Of a stretch of 64,000 nt of DNA, positions 24,164 to 34,300 are shown piece after piece (position 1 is the first letter of the stretch; each line of letters starts with the position of its first letter). Both the position numbers and the translations under genes were made by a program. The notes beneath the pieces were generated by a model. That model made no database searches and was not told where the DNA came from. It saw only the letters and a program-made list of their open reading frames with translations. Source of the stretch: CAZVAR01 sp964625225 (GTDB lineage: Bacteria; Pseudomonadota; Alphaproteobacteria; JAJUGE01); contig CAZVAR010000002.1 in NCBI GenBank assembly GCA_964625225.1, positions 1 to 64,000 of the forward strand, given 5' to 3'.

Positions 24164-25144
24164 ATGCGTAGAGTGGGACTGATCGCGGCCTTGGCCGCCA
24201 CGTTCTTGGCCGGGGTCGCGGCCGACGCCCTGGCGCAGGCCAAGGTGACCCTGCGGCTGGGCCACGTAACCAGCCTCAACGCGCCGGCCGGGCAGGGCTC
24301 GCAGCAGTTCGCGGCGACTGCCAAGGAGCTGTCGGACGGCGCGGTCGAGATCGAGCTGTTTCCGAACGGCCAGCTCGGTGGCGAGCTCGATATGGTTTCG
24401 CAGATCCGGCTCGGCACGCTGGATCTGGCGATGATCGGTTCCGGCATCGTCGCGGCCATCGAGCCGACCTTCAGCGTGACCGAGCTGCCCTTCATCTGGA
24501 AGGATGGCGATTCCGCCTGGGCCACGCTGAACGGGGAGATCGGCCAGAAGATCCTGGCGAGTCTGGAGTCCAAGGGCATCAAGGGCCTCGGCTGGGGCAT
24601 CTGGGGTTTCCGAGGCTTCCTCACCAACAAGGCGATCAACACGCCCGAGGACATGAAGGGCCTCAAGATCCGGGTGATCGAGAACCCGCTCTACGTTCAG
24701 ACGCTCAAGGCGTTCGGCGGCAACCCGGTGCCCATGGCGTGGCCTGAGGTCTATACCGGCCTGCAGCAGGGCACGATCAACGGCGTCGAGACCAACTATG
24801 CGGGCATGTGGGACGCCAAGCATCACGAGGTCGCGAAGCACCTCGCCGTGACCGACCACATCTACACGGCCACCGTGTACATCGCGAATCTCGCCAAGTT
24901 CAATGCACTCTCGCCGGAACATCAGGAGGTGATTCTGAAGGCGGCGCGAGCAGCCGGCGAGACGATGCGCGAAGCCTCCGACCGACTGAACGCCGATGCG
25001 ATCACCAACATGGAGAAGGCCGGCGTCGCCGTGACCCGCCCCGACCCGGCTCCCTTCATCGAGGCGGTGCAGCCGGTCCACAAGCATTTTGCCTCGATCA
25101 TCGGCCCCGACCTGCTCCAGCAGATCAAGGACGCGCAGAACTAG
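24164..25144 (+). CDS. dctP: TRAP transporter substrate-binding protein DctP
   Basis: A 326-aa periplasmic binding protein with a signal peptide ending at ADALAQA. The DctP hallmarks are visible: VTLRLGHVTSLNAPAGQGSQ, ELFPNGQLGGELDMVSQIRL and the PEDMKGLKIRVIENPLYVQT segment with the arginine that binds the substrate carboxylate. The ATG at 24164 follows GGGAGGGGA. It is the first gene of dctPQM; the 181-base spacer after it has hairpin-forming G/C runs, which fits higher expression of the binding protein than of the membrane subunits. Confidence 0.92.
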   Translation: MRRVGLIAALAATFLAGVAADALAQAKVTLRLGHVTSLNAPAGQGSQQFAATAKELSDGAVEIELFPNGQLGGELDMVSQIRLGTLDLAMIGSGIVAAIEPTFSVTELPFIWKDGDSAWATLNGEIGQKILASLESKGIKGLGWGIWGFRGFLTNKAINTPEDMKGLKIRVIENPLYVQTLKAFGGNPVPMAWPEVYTGLQQGTINGVETNYAGMWDAKHHEVAKHLAVTDHIYTATVYIANLAKFNALSPEHQEVILKAARAAGETMREASDRLNADAITNMEKAGVAVTRPDPAPFIEAVQPVHKHFASIIGPDLLQQIKDAQN

Positions 25145-25325
25145 GCGCGCGCGGGTTCGCACCGCATTTGGCCCGGCTCCCGCCCGGCCCCTTCTCCACA
25201 TCCGGTGGGGGAGGGCGGGGGCCGTTCTTGCTGGAGTTGCAAGACCCTTCATACATAGTGCGATCAAGCCCCGTCCTCTCCGGCCCGGTACCGGCGGGGC
25301 ATGATCGTCTTGGAGATCGCGTCTC

Positions 25326-25910
25326 ATGATGATGCCCATGCCGGAGGAGCTGATCGGCCTGATGGTGGCCTGCGCCCTCGGCGCCCTCGCCGTGGTCTGG
25401 ACGCTGCGCCGTGAACTGCGGGGCGAGCCGTGGCGGGTGATCGAGGACGCGGTCGGCCTATTCCTGCTGCTCGCCATGCTGGTGGCCTCGGTCGGACAGG
25501 TGGTCGTGCGCTACGCCCTGGCCGATACCGTCACCTTGCCCTGGACCGAGGAGTTTGCGCGCCTGGCGATGGTTTGGGTGGCGCTCTGGGGGGCGGCGGC
25601 CGTGCAGCGCTCAGACGACCACATCGCCATGACCGTGGTCACCGACTGGCTCCCGGAGGGTGCCCAACGTGCGGTCCGGTTGTTCGGGGACGTGGTCGTG
25701 CTCGTCGTGCTCGTGCCGGTGACCTGGCTCGGCTGGGAGACGGCCCGCGCGCTCGACATCATGTCTTCCATCTCCCTCGGGATGCCGCTGTCGGTCTTCG
25801 CCTATCCGGTGCCGGTTGCCGGGGCCCTGATCATGCTGCACACCCTCGTCCTGATAGGCCGCCGCTTGCGGGGCCTGCCGGTGCGCAGCGCCGGCACGCC
25901 GGAGCTCTGA
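25326..25910 (+). CDS. dctQ: TRAP transporter small membrane subunit DctQ
   Basis: A 194-aa inner-membrane protein with four predicted helices and the DctQ signature TLPWTEEFARLAMVWVALWG around residues 75-95. It forms the membrane complex with DctM. Its stop is five bases before the dctM ATG. The extra N-terminal helix (MVACALGALAVVWTL) precedes the usual first helix. Confidence 0.9.
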   Translation: MMMPMPEELIGLMVACALGALAVVWTLRRELRGEPWRVIEDAVGLFLLLAMLVASVGQVVVRYALADTVTLPWTEEFARLAMVWVALWGAAAVQRSDDHIAMTVVTDWLPEGAQRAVRLFGDVVVLVVLVPVTWLGWETARALDIMSSISLGMPLSVFAYPVPVAGALIMLHTLVLIGRRLRGLPVRSAGTPEL

Positions 25911-25915
25911 GCCTT

Positions 25916-27208
25916 ATGGATCCGCTCGTCGCCACGCTTGGAACGTTCTTCCTGCTGTTCGTGCTGCGGGTGCCGATTGCCTTCGTGCTGATCGCGGCCA
26001 CGATCGTCGGCCTTTGGCTCAGCCCGACGCCGATCCCGCTTTCGACCCTGCCCACCACCATGTGGCAGGGCATCAATCATTTCGTCCTGATGGCGATCCC
26101 GTTCTTCATTCTGATGGGCGATCTGGCGCTGGTCAGCGGCGTGACGCAGCGCCTGGTCGACCTCGCCAAAGCGTTCGTCGGCCATATTGCCGGCGGGCTC
26201 GCCCATGTCAGTGTCATGGTCAACGTGATCATGGCCGGCATGTCCGGCTCCGACCTCGCCGATGCCGCGGCGACCGGCAAGCTGCTGATCCCGGCCATGC
26301 AGCGGGCCGGTTATCCGGTCGGCTACGCCGCGTCGATCATCGGCGGCGCCGCGACCATCGGCCCGCTGATCCCGCCCAGCATCGCCTTCATCATCTTCGC
26401 CGCCGCGACCGAGACCTCGGTCGGCCGTCTGTTCCTGGGCGGCGCGGTGCCCGGGCTGCTGCTCGGCCTGTTCCTGATGGTGCAGGCCTGGGTGGTCGCA
26501 CGCCGCAAGGGCTATCCCCGCGAGCCGAAAATGCCCTATCGGGCGCGCGTCGGCGCCACGCTCACCGCCTTGCCCGCGCTGCTGATCCCCATCGTCGTGC
26601 TGGGCAGCATCCTTGGCGGCATCGCCACCCCGACCGAGGCGGCGGTGCTCGGCGTCATCGCCGTCGTGCTGGTCGGGGGCCTGCTCTATCGCGAGATGAG
26701 CGTGGCCGATCTCGCGCGGCAGATGCTGGCGACGCTGCGCACGACGGGCGCCATTTTCCTCATCATCGCCGCGGCCGCCGCCTTCGGTCGGGTTCTGACC
26801 CTCTACGGCGTCGCCGACGGGCTGGCGGCCTGGCTGACCGGTCTCACCGACGAACCGATCCTGTTCCTGATCGGCGCCAATCTCGTCTTCCTGCTGCTCG
26901 GCAGCATGATCGACACAGTTCCCATCCTGCTCGTCTTCGTGCCGATCCTGATGCCGACGGTGGAGGCGCTCGGGATCGATACGGTGCATTTCGGCGTGGT
27001 CACCGTGTTCAACCTGCTGATCGGCCTGATCACGCCGCCCTACGGGCTGACGATGTACCTGCTGTGCCGCATCTCCGGTGTCTCGCTGCAGGAGTTCTGG
27101 CGCTACACCTGGCCGATCTTCCTGACCATGCTCGGTACGCTCGCGCTGGTCACCGCCGTTCCCGGGCTGACCACCTGGTTGCCGAATCTGGTCATGCCGA
27201 TCGAATGA
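25916..27208 (+). CDS. dctM: TRAP transporter large membrane subunit DctM
   Basis: A 430-aa protein with about twelve transmembrane helices that drives sodium-coupled uptake. Family features include VLRVPIAFVLIAATIVGLWL, MSGSDLADAAATGKLLIPAM, GYAASIIGGAATIGPLIPPS and GIATPTEAAVLGVIA. It completes the dctPQM set. A strong hairpin 125 bases downstream lies between it and a convergent hydrolase. Confidence 0.92.
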   Translation: MDPLVATLGTFFLLFVLRVPIAFVLIAATIVGLWLSPTPIPLSTLPTTMWQGINHFVLMAIPFFILMGDLALVSGVTQRLVDLAKAFVGHIAGGLAHVSVMVNVIMAGMSGSDLADAAATGKLLIPAMQRAGYPVGYAASIIGGAATIGPLIPPSIAFIIFAAATETSVGRLFLGGAVPGLLLGLFLMVQAWVVARRKGYPREPKMPYRARVGATLTALPALLIPIVVLGSILGGIATPTEAAVLGVIAVVLVGGLLYREMSVADLARQMLATLRTTGAIFLIIAAAAAFGRVLTLYGVADGLAAWLTGLTDEPILFLIGANLVFLLLGSMIDTVPILLVFVPILMPTVEALGIDTVHFGVVTVFNLLIGLITPPYGLTMYLLCRISGVSLQEFWRYTWPIFLTMLGTLALVTAVPGLTTWLPNLVMPIE

Positions 27209-27332
27209 TCCGCGCGCGCGGAACCGGCCCCGACCGTCACCCCTGACCCCGGACATGAGGACGGGGCGCACCCCTCGGTCGTCATCCCGGCCCTCCGCGC
27301 CCACGGCCTTCCGGCCTGAACGGCGGGAAAAG

Positions 27333-27358
27333 CGCGCGCCGGCCGCACGGCCGGCGCG
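27333..27358. terminator. Strong hairpin between convergent dctM and hydrolase genes
   Basis: An 11-bp perfect stem (27333-27343 with 27348-27358, GCGCCGGCC-type) with loop GCAC. It sits 27 bases from the hydrolase stop and 125 from the dctM stop, and could stop transcription from both sides. No T-tract. The preceding 100 bases carry further G/C-rich palindromic words (CGTCATCCCGGCC, GGCCTTCCGGCC) like alphaproteobacterial intergenic repeats. Confidence 0.5.
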
Positions 27359-27385
27359 CATCGGGTTGGCCGGGAGCCCGGCTTG

Positions 27386-28267
27386 TTACCGGATGCCGGT
27401 AATCGTCTCGCTGACCGCGCGCGGGTCGCGCATCGGCCAGCGGCCGGCATCGACCTGGGCGACGAAGTCGGCGAGCGCGGCGTTGAAGGCGGCCGGCTCC
27501 TCGAGATTGATCGTGTGCCCGCTGTTGGGCAGCACCAGCAACGCCGCGGACGGGATCACCCGCTTCAGGAACACGTTGGGAATCAGGCAAGGCCAGTCCT
27601 CGTCGCCGGTGACGACCAGCGTCGGCACCCGAAGCTGGCGGAGCTGCGGCTCGAGATCGAACAGCGATGGCCGCTCGCGCTGCACGCCGAGTTGGGTATT
27701 CGCGGCGCCCTTGGCCGAGTGCTCGGCCAGCATCGTCGCGAACTCCCGGAACCCACGCGGGTCCTTGTTCTCGAACTGAACCCGGGTCGGCCCGACGGAA
27801 TAGGCGGCCGCGAAGGCTGCCATGCCCTCACGCTCGAGCAGCCCGGCGATCTTGACCGCCTCGTTGCGGAACTTCTCGCGCTCGTCGCGCTCGGCTCCGT
27901 AGCCGCAGCCGGCAACCAGCAGCGAGCGCGCCCGGTCGGGATAGGCGAGTCCGAAATGCAGGGTCGCGAACCCGCCCATCGACAGTCCGACGATGTGGGC
28001 CTTGTCGATGCCGAGATGGTCGAGCACCGCCTTGGCGTCGTCGCGGGCGCGGTCCTGCGAGTAGCGGGCCGGGTCTTCCGGCACGTCCGAGGGCGGGAAG
28101 CCGCGCGCATTGTAGGTGATGCAGCGGTAGCGCCGCGACAGGTAGCGCACCTGCGGCTCCCAGCTCCGATAGTCTCCGGCGAACTCGTGGAGGAACAGGA
28201 TCGGCGTGCCGGAGCCCGTCTCCTCGTAGTAGAGCTTCACGCCGTCGTCGGTGGTTACATGCGCCAT
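27386..28267 (-). CDS. Alpha/beta-fold hydrolase
   Basis: A 293-aa hydrolase with the canonical fold: oxyanion region FLHEFAGDYRSWEPQ (about 25-40), nucleophile elbow GLSMGG with Ser at about 95, an acid in TGDEDWPC and the histidine in NSGHTIN. The HEF in place of HGF in the oxyanion segment is unusual but found in relatives such as 3-oxoadipate enol-lactonase-like proteins. It is 30 bases downstream of an SDR gene on the same strand, with an SMP-30-like lactonase further upstream, so ester or lactone hydrolysis in one pathway is likely. Confidence 0.87.
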   Translation of the reverse strand: MAHVTTDDGVKLYYEETGSGTPILFLHEFAGDYRSWEPQVRYLSRRYRCITYNARGFPPSDVPEDPARYSQDRARDDAKAVLDHLGIDKAHIVGLSMGGFATLHFGLAYPDRARSLLVAGCGYGAERDEREKFRNEAVKIAGLLEREGMAAFAAAYSVGPTRVQFENKDPRGFREFATMLAEHSAKGAANTQLGVQRERPSLFDLEPQLRQLRVPTLVVTGDEDWPCLIPNVFLKRVIPSAALLVLPNSGHTINLEEPAAFNAALADFVAQVDAGRWPMRDPRAVSETITGIR

Positions 28268-28297
28268 AACTATCTCCGCGTCATGGAATGGGACGAC

Positions 28298-29038
28298 TCA
28301 GGCGGCCACGTAGCCGCCATCCGCGATCAGCGTCGCGCCGACGACATAGTCGGCGAGATCGGAGGCCAGGAACAGTGCCAGCCGCGCCATTTCCTCCGGC
28401 CGCCCGTAGCGGCCGGCGGGAATATGCGACAATCCCGCCTGCCGCTGCTCCTCGGTTCCGAGAAGCTCACGGGTCATCGGTGTCAACGTCCGGCCGGGCG
28501 CCAGCGCCACGACGCGGACCCCGAACGGCGCCCACTCGGCCGCCATCGACCGCGTGAACTGCACGATGCCGGCCTTGGCGCTGGCATAGACCGCCCGGCC
28601 CTCGCCGCCGCAGAAGGCGAGCTGGGAGGCGATATTGACGATGACCCCGCGCCGCCGCGCCACCATGCCCGCCCCGATCGCACGCGCCAGCACGATCGGG
28701 CCGACGAGATCCACGGCGATGACCTCGCGGATCGTCTCGGGCTCCTGATGGAGCAGCGGACCATGGACGAGCATGCCGGCATTGTTGAGCAGGACGTCAA
28801 TCGGTCCGGCGGCCTCTGCCAGTGCCGCGATCGAGGCGAGATCGGCCTGGTCGTAACGGTGCGAGTCGGCGCCGAGCTCCCGCGCCCGGGCGGCGAGCGC
28901 CGCCTCGTCGCGGTCGGCCAGCACCAGCACGGCACCGTGGGCCTTGAACGCCGACGCGATCGCCGCGCCGATGCCGCTGGCCGCACCGGTGACGAGAACC
29001 CGGCGCCCCGTGAAGTCGAGATCCTGGGGGTCGATCAT
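28298..29038 (-). CDS. SDR-family oxidoreductase
   Basis: A 246-aa short-chain dehydrogenase. The coenzyme motif is TGAASGIG (residues 17-24), NNAG follows near residue 88, and the catalytic set is Ser in NIASQLAF, Tyr and Lys in YASAKAG. Asp after the second strand (VLVLADRDE) indicates NAD(H) preference. It precedes the hydrolase gene by 30 bases. It probably oxidises a sugar-acid or hydroxy-acid in the SMP-30 gene cluster; the substrate is not known. Confidence 0.88.
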   Translation of the reverse strand: MIDPQDLDFTGRRVLVTGAASGIGAAIASAFKAHGAVLVLADRDEAALAARARELGADSHRYDQADLASIAALAEAAGPIDVLLNNAGMLVHGPLLHQEPETIREVIAVDLVGPIVLARAIGAGMVARRRGVIVNIASQLAFCGGEGRAVYASAKAGIVQFTRSMAAEWAPFGVRVVALAPGRTLTPMTRELLGTEEQRQAGLSHIPAGRYGRPEEMARLALFLASDLADYVVGATLIADGGYVAA

Positions 29039-29216
29039 GTGCCCGCTCCCACCGTCGGCCGAAACGGGATCGTAGCGTCGCTGCGTCGGGCTCGGCTAGT
29101 ACGGGCCATCGTGGATCCGCTGGACGCGGCCCGAAAGTTCTCCGCCCGACCCGAGTCCTGGTCGGCCGATCGGTTCGGCGGATCGGTGCCGTCGCAAGGT
29201 GGCGACGCCAGTGCGG

Positions 29217-30140
29217 CTACAGCACTTGGTGATTCAGGCGCAGTCCCGGGCGCGGCCAGTCCATGGCCACGAGGCGGCCGGTCATCGAGAGGGTAACGTA
29301 GGCGGTGCGCAGGTCGGGTCCGCCGAAGCAGATATTGGTCGTGTACGGATCGGGGAAGGGCACGAAGTCGAGCAACGCTCCATCGGGCGAGATCACCGTG
29401 ATTCCCCCGCTGAACAGGGTGGCGACGCAGATATTGCCCTCGGCATCAACGGCAAGCGAATCGAAGTTCTGGTAGCCGGAGACATTGGCGAGCAGTCTTC
29501 CCCCGTTCGGGGAGGGCCAGGGCTCGGGTCGGATCTCCCCCGGCCCGGACAGCTCGAAGGCCCACAGGCGACCCGTCTGCGTCTCGGCCACGTAAAGCCG
29601 GTCGCCCTCCGGCGAGAGGCCGATGCCATTCGCCGTGACCATCGGGAAGATCACCTCACGCAGGCCGCTACCGTCGGCCTTCGCGTACCAGACGCCGCTG
29701 CGGTCCCAGTCGCGCGCTCGGACCTTACCGAGATCGGTGAACCAGAAGCCGCCATGGGCATCGAACACCAGGTCGTTGGGGCCTTTCAGGCTCACACCCT
29801 CGATGCCCTCGTACAGAACTTCGACCGCCCCGGTTGCGAGATCGACGCGCTCGACGCGGCCGCCGCTGTAATCCTCCGCCTGGAGGATCGGACGGCGGGT
29901 GCCGTTTTCTTCGTGCCATCTGAAACCGCCATTGTTGCAGACATAGCACCTGCCGTCGGGACCCATCGCGGCGCCGTTCGGGCCGCCACCCGTCTCCGCC
30001 ACGATCTCGTGCGATCCGTCGGGCCGGACGCGGGTCAGGGTCCGGCGCGCGATCTCCACCAGAAGCACCGAGCCGTCCGGCATCGCGACCGGCCCCTCCG
30101 GGAACATCAGGCCGTTCGTGATCTCGCGCCATTTCGTCAT
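29217..30140 (-). CDS. SMP-30/gluconolactonase/LRE family protein
   Basis: A 307-aa six-bladed beta-propeller lactonase. Metal-site residues appear in LMFPEGPVAMPDG (Glu), SLKGPNDLVFDAHGGFWFTD (Asn and Asp) and ENICVATLFSGGI-type segments. A GGGGGAGGG ribosome binding run precedes the ATG at 30140; the longer upstream reading (to 30320) is not protein-like. The family opens sugar lactones or other cyclic esters. The next genes on this strand are an SDR and a hydrolase, and a TRAP transporter converges on them, which fits a sugar-acid/lactone pathway. Confidence 0.87.
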   Translation of the reverse strand: MTKWREITNGLMFPEGPVAMPDGSVLLVEIARRTLTRVRPDGSHEIVAETGGGPNGAAMGPDGRCYVCNNGGFRWHEENGTRRPILQAEDYSGGRVERVDLATGAVEVLYEGIEGVSLKGPNDLVFDAHGGFWFTDLGKVRARDWDRSGVWYAKADGSGLREVIFPMVTANGIGLSPEGDRLYVAETQTGRLWAFELSGPGEIRPEPWPSPNGGRLLANVSGYQNFDSLAVDAEGNICVATLFSGGITVISPDGALLDFVPFPDPYTTNICFGGPDLRTAYVTLSMTGRLVAMDWPRPGLRLNHQVL

Positions 30141-30516
30141 GTTCGGCCCTCCCCCTGCAGCACCGGCATTGCCGAAGGGCCATCCTGTCGCAGGATCGAC
30201 CGCCGGGGAAGGGTGTCGCGGCAGCACAGCAACGGCAGATGCCGAAAGTTCATGGAGGAGGTCCGGAAGGCTCGCCGACGGGGTCTTCTTTCGGATTCTT
30301 CGGGGCTCAATTGTCGCCACGGCAATGCGCTGCGGCCCTGGTGGTGCCGACGGCGGATACGATGCGGCGCCGGCGTTGACGTCTTATTGATTTGGACGCA
30401 ACGTCGGTGGGCCAGCTACTTCGTTACATGCCGTCGCCGATCCATGCCGTCGGGCGGTCGTGTGGATGCCCGACAGCAGGGCATGGCGGTCGCCGTACCC
30501 GATGGAGGAATGCGCC
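30141..30516. other. Divergent intergenic region
   Basis: About 376 bases between the SMP-30 gene and a luciferase-like gene, both starting here. It must hold two promoters; no gene and no strong operator dyad is visible. The patch around 30370-30400 is locally AT-richer. Confidence 0.45.
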
Positions 30517-31359
30517 ATGCTTTTCGGGCTGACGATCTTTCCCACCGAATCCTCGATCAGGCCGGCCGACCTGGCGGCGGCCGCCGAGGATCGCGGCTTC
30601 GAGTCCCTTTGGGTCGCTGAGCATTCGCACATTCCGGTGTCCCGGCGGTCTCCTTGGCCGGGCGGCGGCGAGCTGCCGAAGCGGTATTACGAGGTGATGG
30701 ATCCTTTCGTCGCGCTGGCGACGGCCGCTGCGGTGACCTCCCGGCTCCGGTTGGGGACGGGGATCTGCCTGGTCGTGCAGCGCGACCCGATCCAACTCGC
30801 GAAGGAAGTCGCCAGTCTGGACCAGCTTTCGGGCGGACGCTTTCTGTTCGGGGTCGGCGGCGGTTGGAACGCCGAGGAGATGGCCGACCACGGCACCGCC
30901 TTCGCGACGCGCTTCCGCCTCATGCGTGAGCGGATCGCTGCAATGAGAGAGATCTGGACGGCGGAGCAGGCCGAATTCCACGGCGAGTTTGTCGATTTCG
31001 GACCGATGTTCGCGTGGCCGAAGCCGGCGCAGAAGCCACACCCGCCGATCATCGTAGGCGGCGGCTTTCCGCATGCGGCGCGGCGCGCGATCGAGTATGG
31101 CGATGGCTGGATCCCGCTCGGCAGCCGTAACCTCGACGTAGCGGCGCTCCTCCCGGAGTTTCGGCGGATGGCGGCCGAGGCCGGCCGCAACCCGAACGGC
31201 CTCGAGGTCACGGTCTACGGTGTCGCACCGGACCCGGAGAGCATCCGGCGCTACGCCGAGGCCGGCGTCGCCCGGGTCGTGCTCGGCCTGCCCTCGGCCA
31301 GCCGGGACGAGGTCATGCCGATCCTCGACCGGTACGCCGAGATCCTGGCCGGCTTTTGA
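30517..31359 (+). CDS. LLM-class oxidoreductase (F420-dependent type)
   Basis: A 280-aa luciferase-like TIM barrel with MLFGLTIFPTESSIRPADLA, ESLWVAEHSHIPVSRRSPWP and the SGGRFLFGVGGGWNAEEMAD motif, closest to the Rv2161c-like group often annotated as F420-dependent. GGAGG lies seven bases before the ATG at 30517. Its TGA overlaps the start of a hybrid sensor kinase (TGATG), so the two are translated from one message. Whether it uses F420 or FMN is not decidable here. Confidence 0.87.
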   Translation: MLFGLTIFPTESSIRPADLAAAAEDRGFESLWVAEHSHIPVSRRSPWPGGGELPKRYYEVMDPFVALATAAAVTSRLRLGTGICLVVQRDPIQLAKEVASLDQLSGGRFLFGVGGGWNAEEMADHGTAFATRFRLMRERIAAMREIWTAEQAEFHGEFVDFGPMFAWPKPAQKPHPPIIVGGGFPHAARRAIEYGDGWIPLGSRNLDVAALLPEFRRMAAEAGRNPNGLEVTVYGVAPDPESIRRYAEAGVARVVLGLPSASRDEVMPILDRYAEILAGF

Positions 31360-34300
31360 TGCGCCCGATGCGCCATGCCGGTCGCCGCGCGGCGGCCCTG
31401 GAGCGGATCTTCCTGACCGCCGATGCGGCGATCCTGTTGCTCGACGACGACCGGATCACCGAGTGCAATCCGGCGGCGCTCCATCTGTTCGGGGTGCACC
31501 GCCGTACGCGCCTGCTCGCCCGCGAGCTTGCGGCGCTGTCGCCGCCGGTGCAGCCGGACGGGACCGGGTCGGCGGTCGGCATGCGTCGCCATCTGGAGCA
31601 TGCGGCGATCGCCGGTGAGGCCCGCTTCGCATGGAGTTTCAGCCGCGGCGACGGCGGCGCGACCTTTCTCGCCGACATGCGAATCCTCGCCTACGAGCAC
31701 GAGGGCGCAACCGCCTTCGCGGCCATCGTCCGCGACGTCAACCTGCAGACCCGTGAGCTGCAGGCCGCCAACGCCAATCTGCAGCTCATCCTCGATACCC
31801 TGCCCGGGCGCGTCACCTGGATCGGCCCAGACCGCCGTCACCTCTATTTCAATCACCAGTACGAAGCGTTCCTCGGCAAGCCTGCCTCGGAGATCCTGGG
31901 GCGCACCGTCGCCGAGATCCTGGGAGAAGAAAGCTTCCGCCGGGTGCAGCATCTCGGCGATGCCGCGATGCAGGGCGAGACGGTCCGCTGGGAGGGCTGG
32001 CTGCACTATCCCGAGCGTGGAGATCGCTACATCCAGTGCACCTGCGCCCCGCGATTGCGCCCCGACGGCGCTATCGACGGCTATTTCAACTTCATGGTGG
32101 ATCTGACGGATCAGAAGCGTGCCGAGGAGGAGGTCCGGCACCGCGAGCGCATTCTCTCGATCGTCCATGCCGCCGCATCGCGCATTCTTTCGACCGGGAA
32201 CTGGCGCGCCAGCATCGAGCAAATGCTGGCCGAAATCGGCGTCGTCATGGGCGTCAGCCGCGCCATGCTGAACCGCAACGGCATCACGGCTGACGGGCAG
32301 TACCATCAGGAGGAGTTGTACGAGTGGGACGCTGCCGGGGTTGTACGGGTGATGGGCAACCGCTCGCTCCGACGGCCGCCGGTCCGGGATCCTGTCTTCC
32401 GGGACTGGCACGAGCGGCGTAGCCGCGGCGAGGTGCTGCAGGTCATCGTCAGCGAACTCCCGGATGACATGCGGCGCTGGCTGGAGAGCCAGGGCGTCCG
32501 GTCGGCCCTGAGGGTGCCGGTCTTCGCGGCCGGCACCTGGTGGGGCACGCTCGGCTTCGATCAGTGCGACCGTGAGCGGCGCTGGGAATCGGTCGAGGTG
32601 GAGCTTCTGGGGGCGGCCGCGGCCCTGATCGGCTTGGCGATCGAGCACGACCGCACCCTGGCGGCCCTGCAGGCGAGCAAGGCGGAGGCGGCGCGGAAAG
32701 CAACCTTTCTGGAGGCGGTGCTGGGCAGCATCGCGCAGGGCATCAACGTGTTCGATGCGGACCTCAACCTGCAGCTCGCCAACGACCGCTTCCTCGAGAT
32801 GTACGGCTTCCCACCCGCGCTGGGGCAGCCAGGCACTCCGTTGACCGAGTTTATCCGGCATCGTTGGAGCGTCGGAGAGCTGCTTCCGGGCGAGGAACGT
32901 ACCGACGAGGAACAGTTCGTCGCCGCACGCCTTGCCGCGTGGCGTGAGCTGATGACAACCCGGCAGGAGCTCCGGACGGAGGAAGTCCGGCCGGACGGCC
33001 GCGTCATCGATGTGCGTCGGCGGCCACTGAGCGGTGGCGGTTTCGTCACGACCTACACCGATCTGAGCGAAGAGCGCCGGATGCACGAGGCGCTACGCGA
33101 GAGCGAGCAGCGGCTTCGCAACATCGTCGAGGCGAATCCGCTTCCTCTGGTCATCAGTCGTCGCGACGATCGCAGGATCGTCTATGCGAACCATCGCGCG
33201 GCCGAGATGCTGGGCCTGCCGATCGAGGCCATCATCGGCTGCGATGCCGAGAGCTTCTACGCCGATGCCGGAACGCGACAGCGGATCATCGATCATTTCG
33301 GCAGTGACGGCCTGGCCGAGGCCATGGAGGTTTGCTTTCGGCGCGGCGACGGGACGACGGTGTGGGTCGAGCTGACGGCGCGGCCGATCCGGTTCGAAGG
33401 GCAGCCGGCGATCGTCTCCGGATTTCACGATCTGACCGAACGCAAGCGCGCAGAGGCGGCCGATACGCTGTTCCGCACGGTAATCGACGCCATTCCGGCG
33501 ACCATCCATGTCAAGGACCGCGAGTTCCGCTACCGGATGGTCAATCGATACTATCTCGATACCTGGAAGCTCCGATTCGAGGATGTCGTCGGCAGGACGC
33601 AGGACGAAGTATTCCACGACGGTCTCGCCGCGCAGGCGGATGCGCGCGACCGCAAGGTCCTCGCGACCAAGCAACCGAGCGGCTTCTACGAGGTGTCGTA
33701 CCCCGACGGCACGGGTGCGACCATCACGCTCTGGGCAAACAAGATTCCGCTGCTCGACGAGGCCGGCGAGGTGGCGCACATCGTCACCGTCGGTATGGAC
33801 ATCAGCAAGCTCAAGGAGGCGGAGGCGGAGATCGCCCGGCAGCGCGAGGCGCTGCACCAGACCGAAAAGCTGACCGCCCTCGGTGCGCTGCTGGCCGGGG
33901 TCGCACACGAGCTCAACAATCCCCTGTCGGTGGTGGTGACCCAAGCGGTGCTGATGAAGGAGACTACCACCGACCCGAGGACTGCGGAGCGGGCCGCGAA
34001 GATTCAGGCGGCGGCCGAACGCTGCGCGCGGATCGTCAAGTCGTTCTTGGCGATCGCCCGGCAACGGCCTCCGGTCCGTGCAGCAGTCCGGCTGGAGGCG
34101 GTCGTTCAGGCCGCCGTCGACCTGACGGCCTACGGCCTGCGCAGCAACGGAATCGAGCTGCATCTGGACGTGCCGCCAGGGCTGCCCGAGATTTGGGGGG
34201 ACGCCGATCAGCTCGGTCAGGTCCTGATGAACCTGATCGTCAATGCGCAGCAGGTGCTGCAGGAGGTGCAGGGACCCCGCCACTTGAGCATCGCAGCAGG

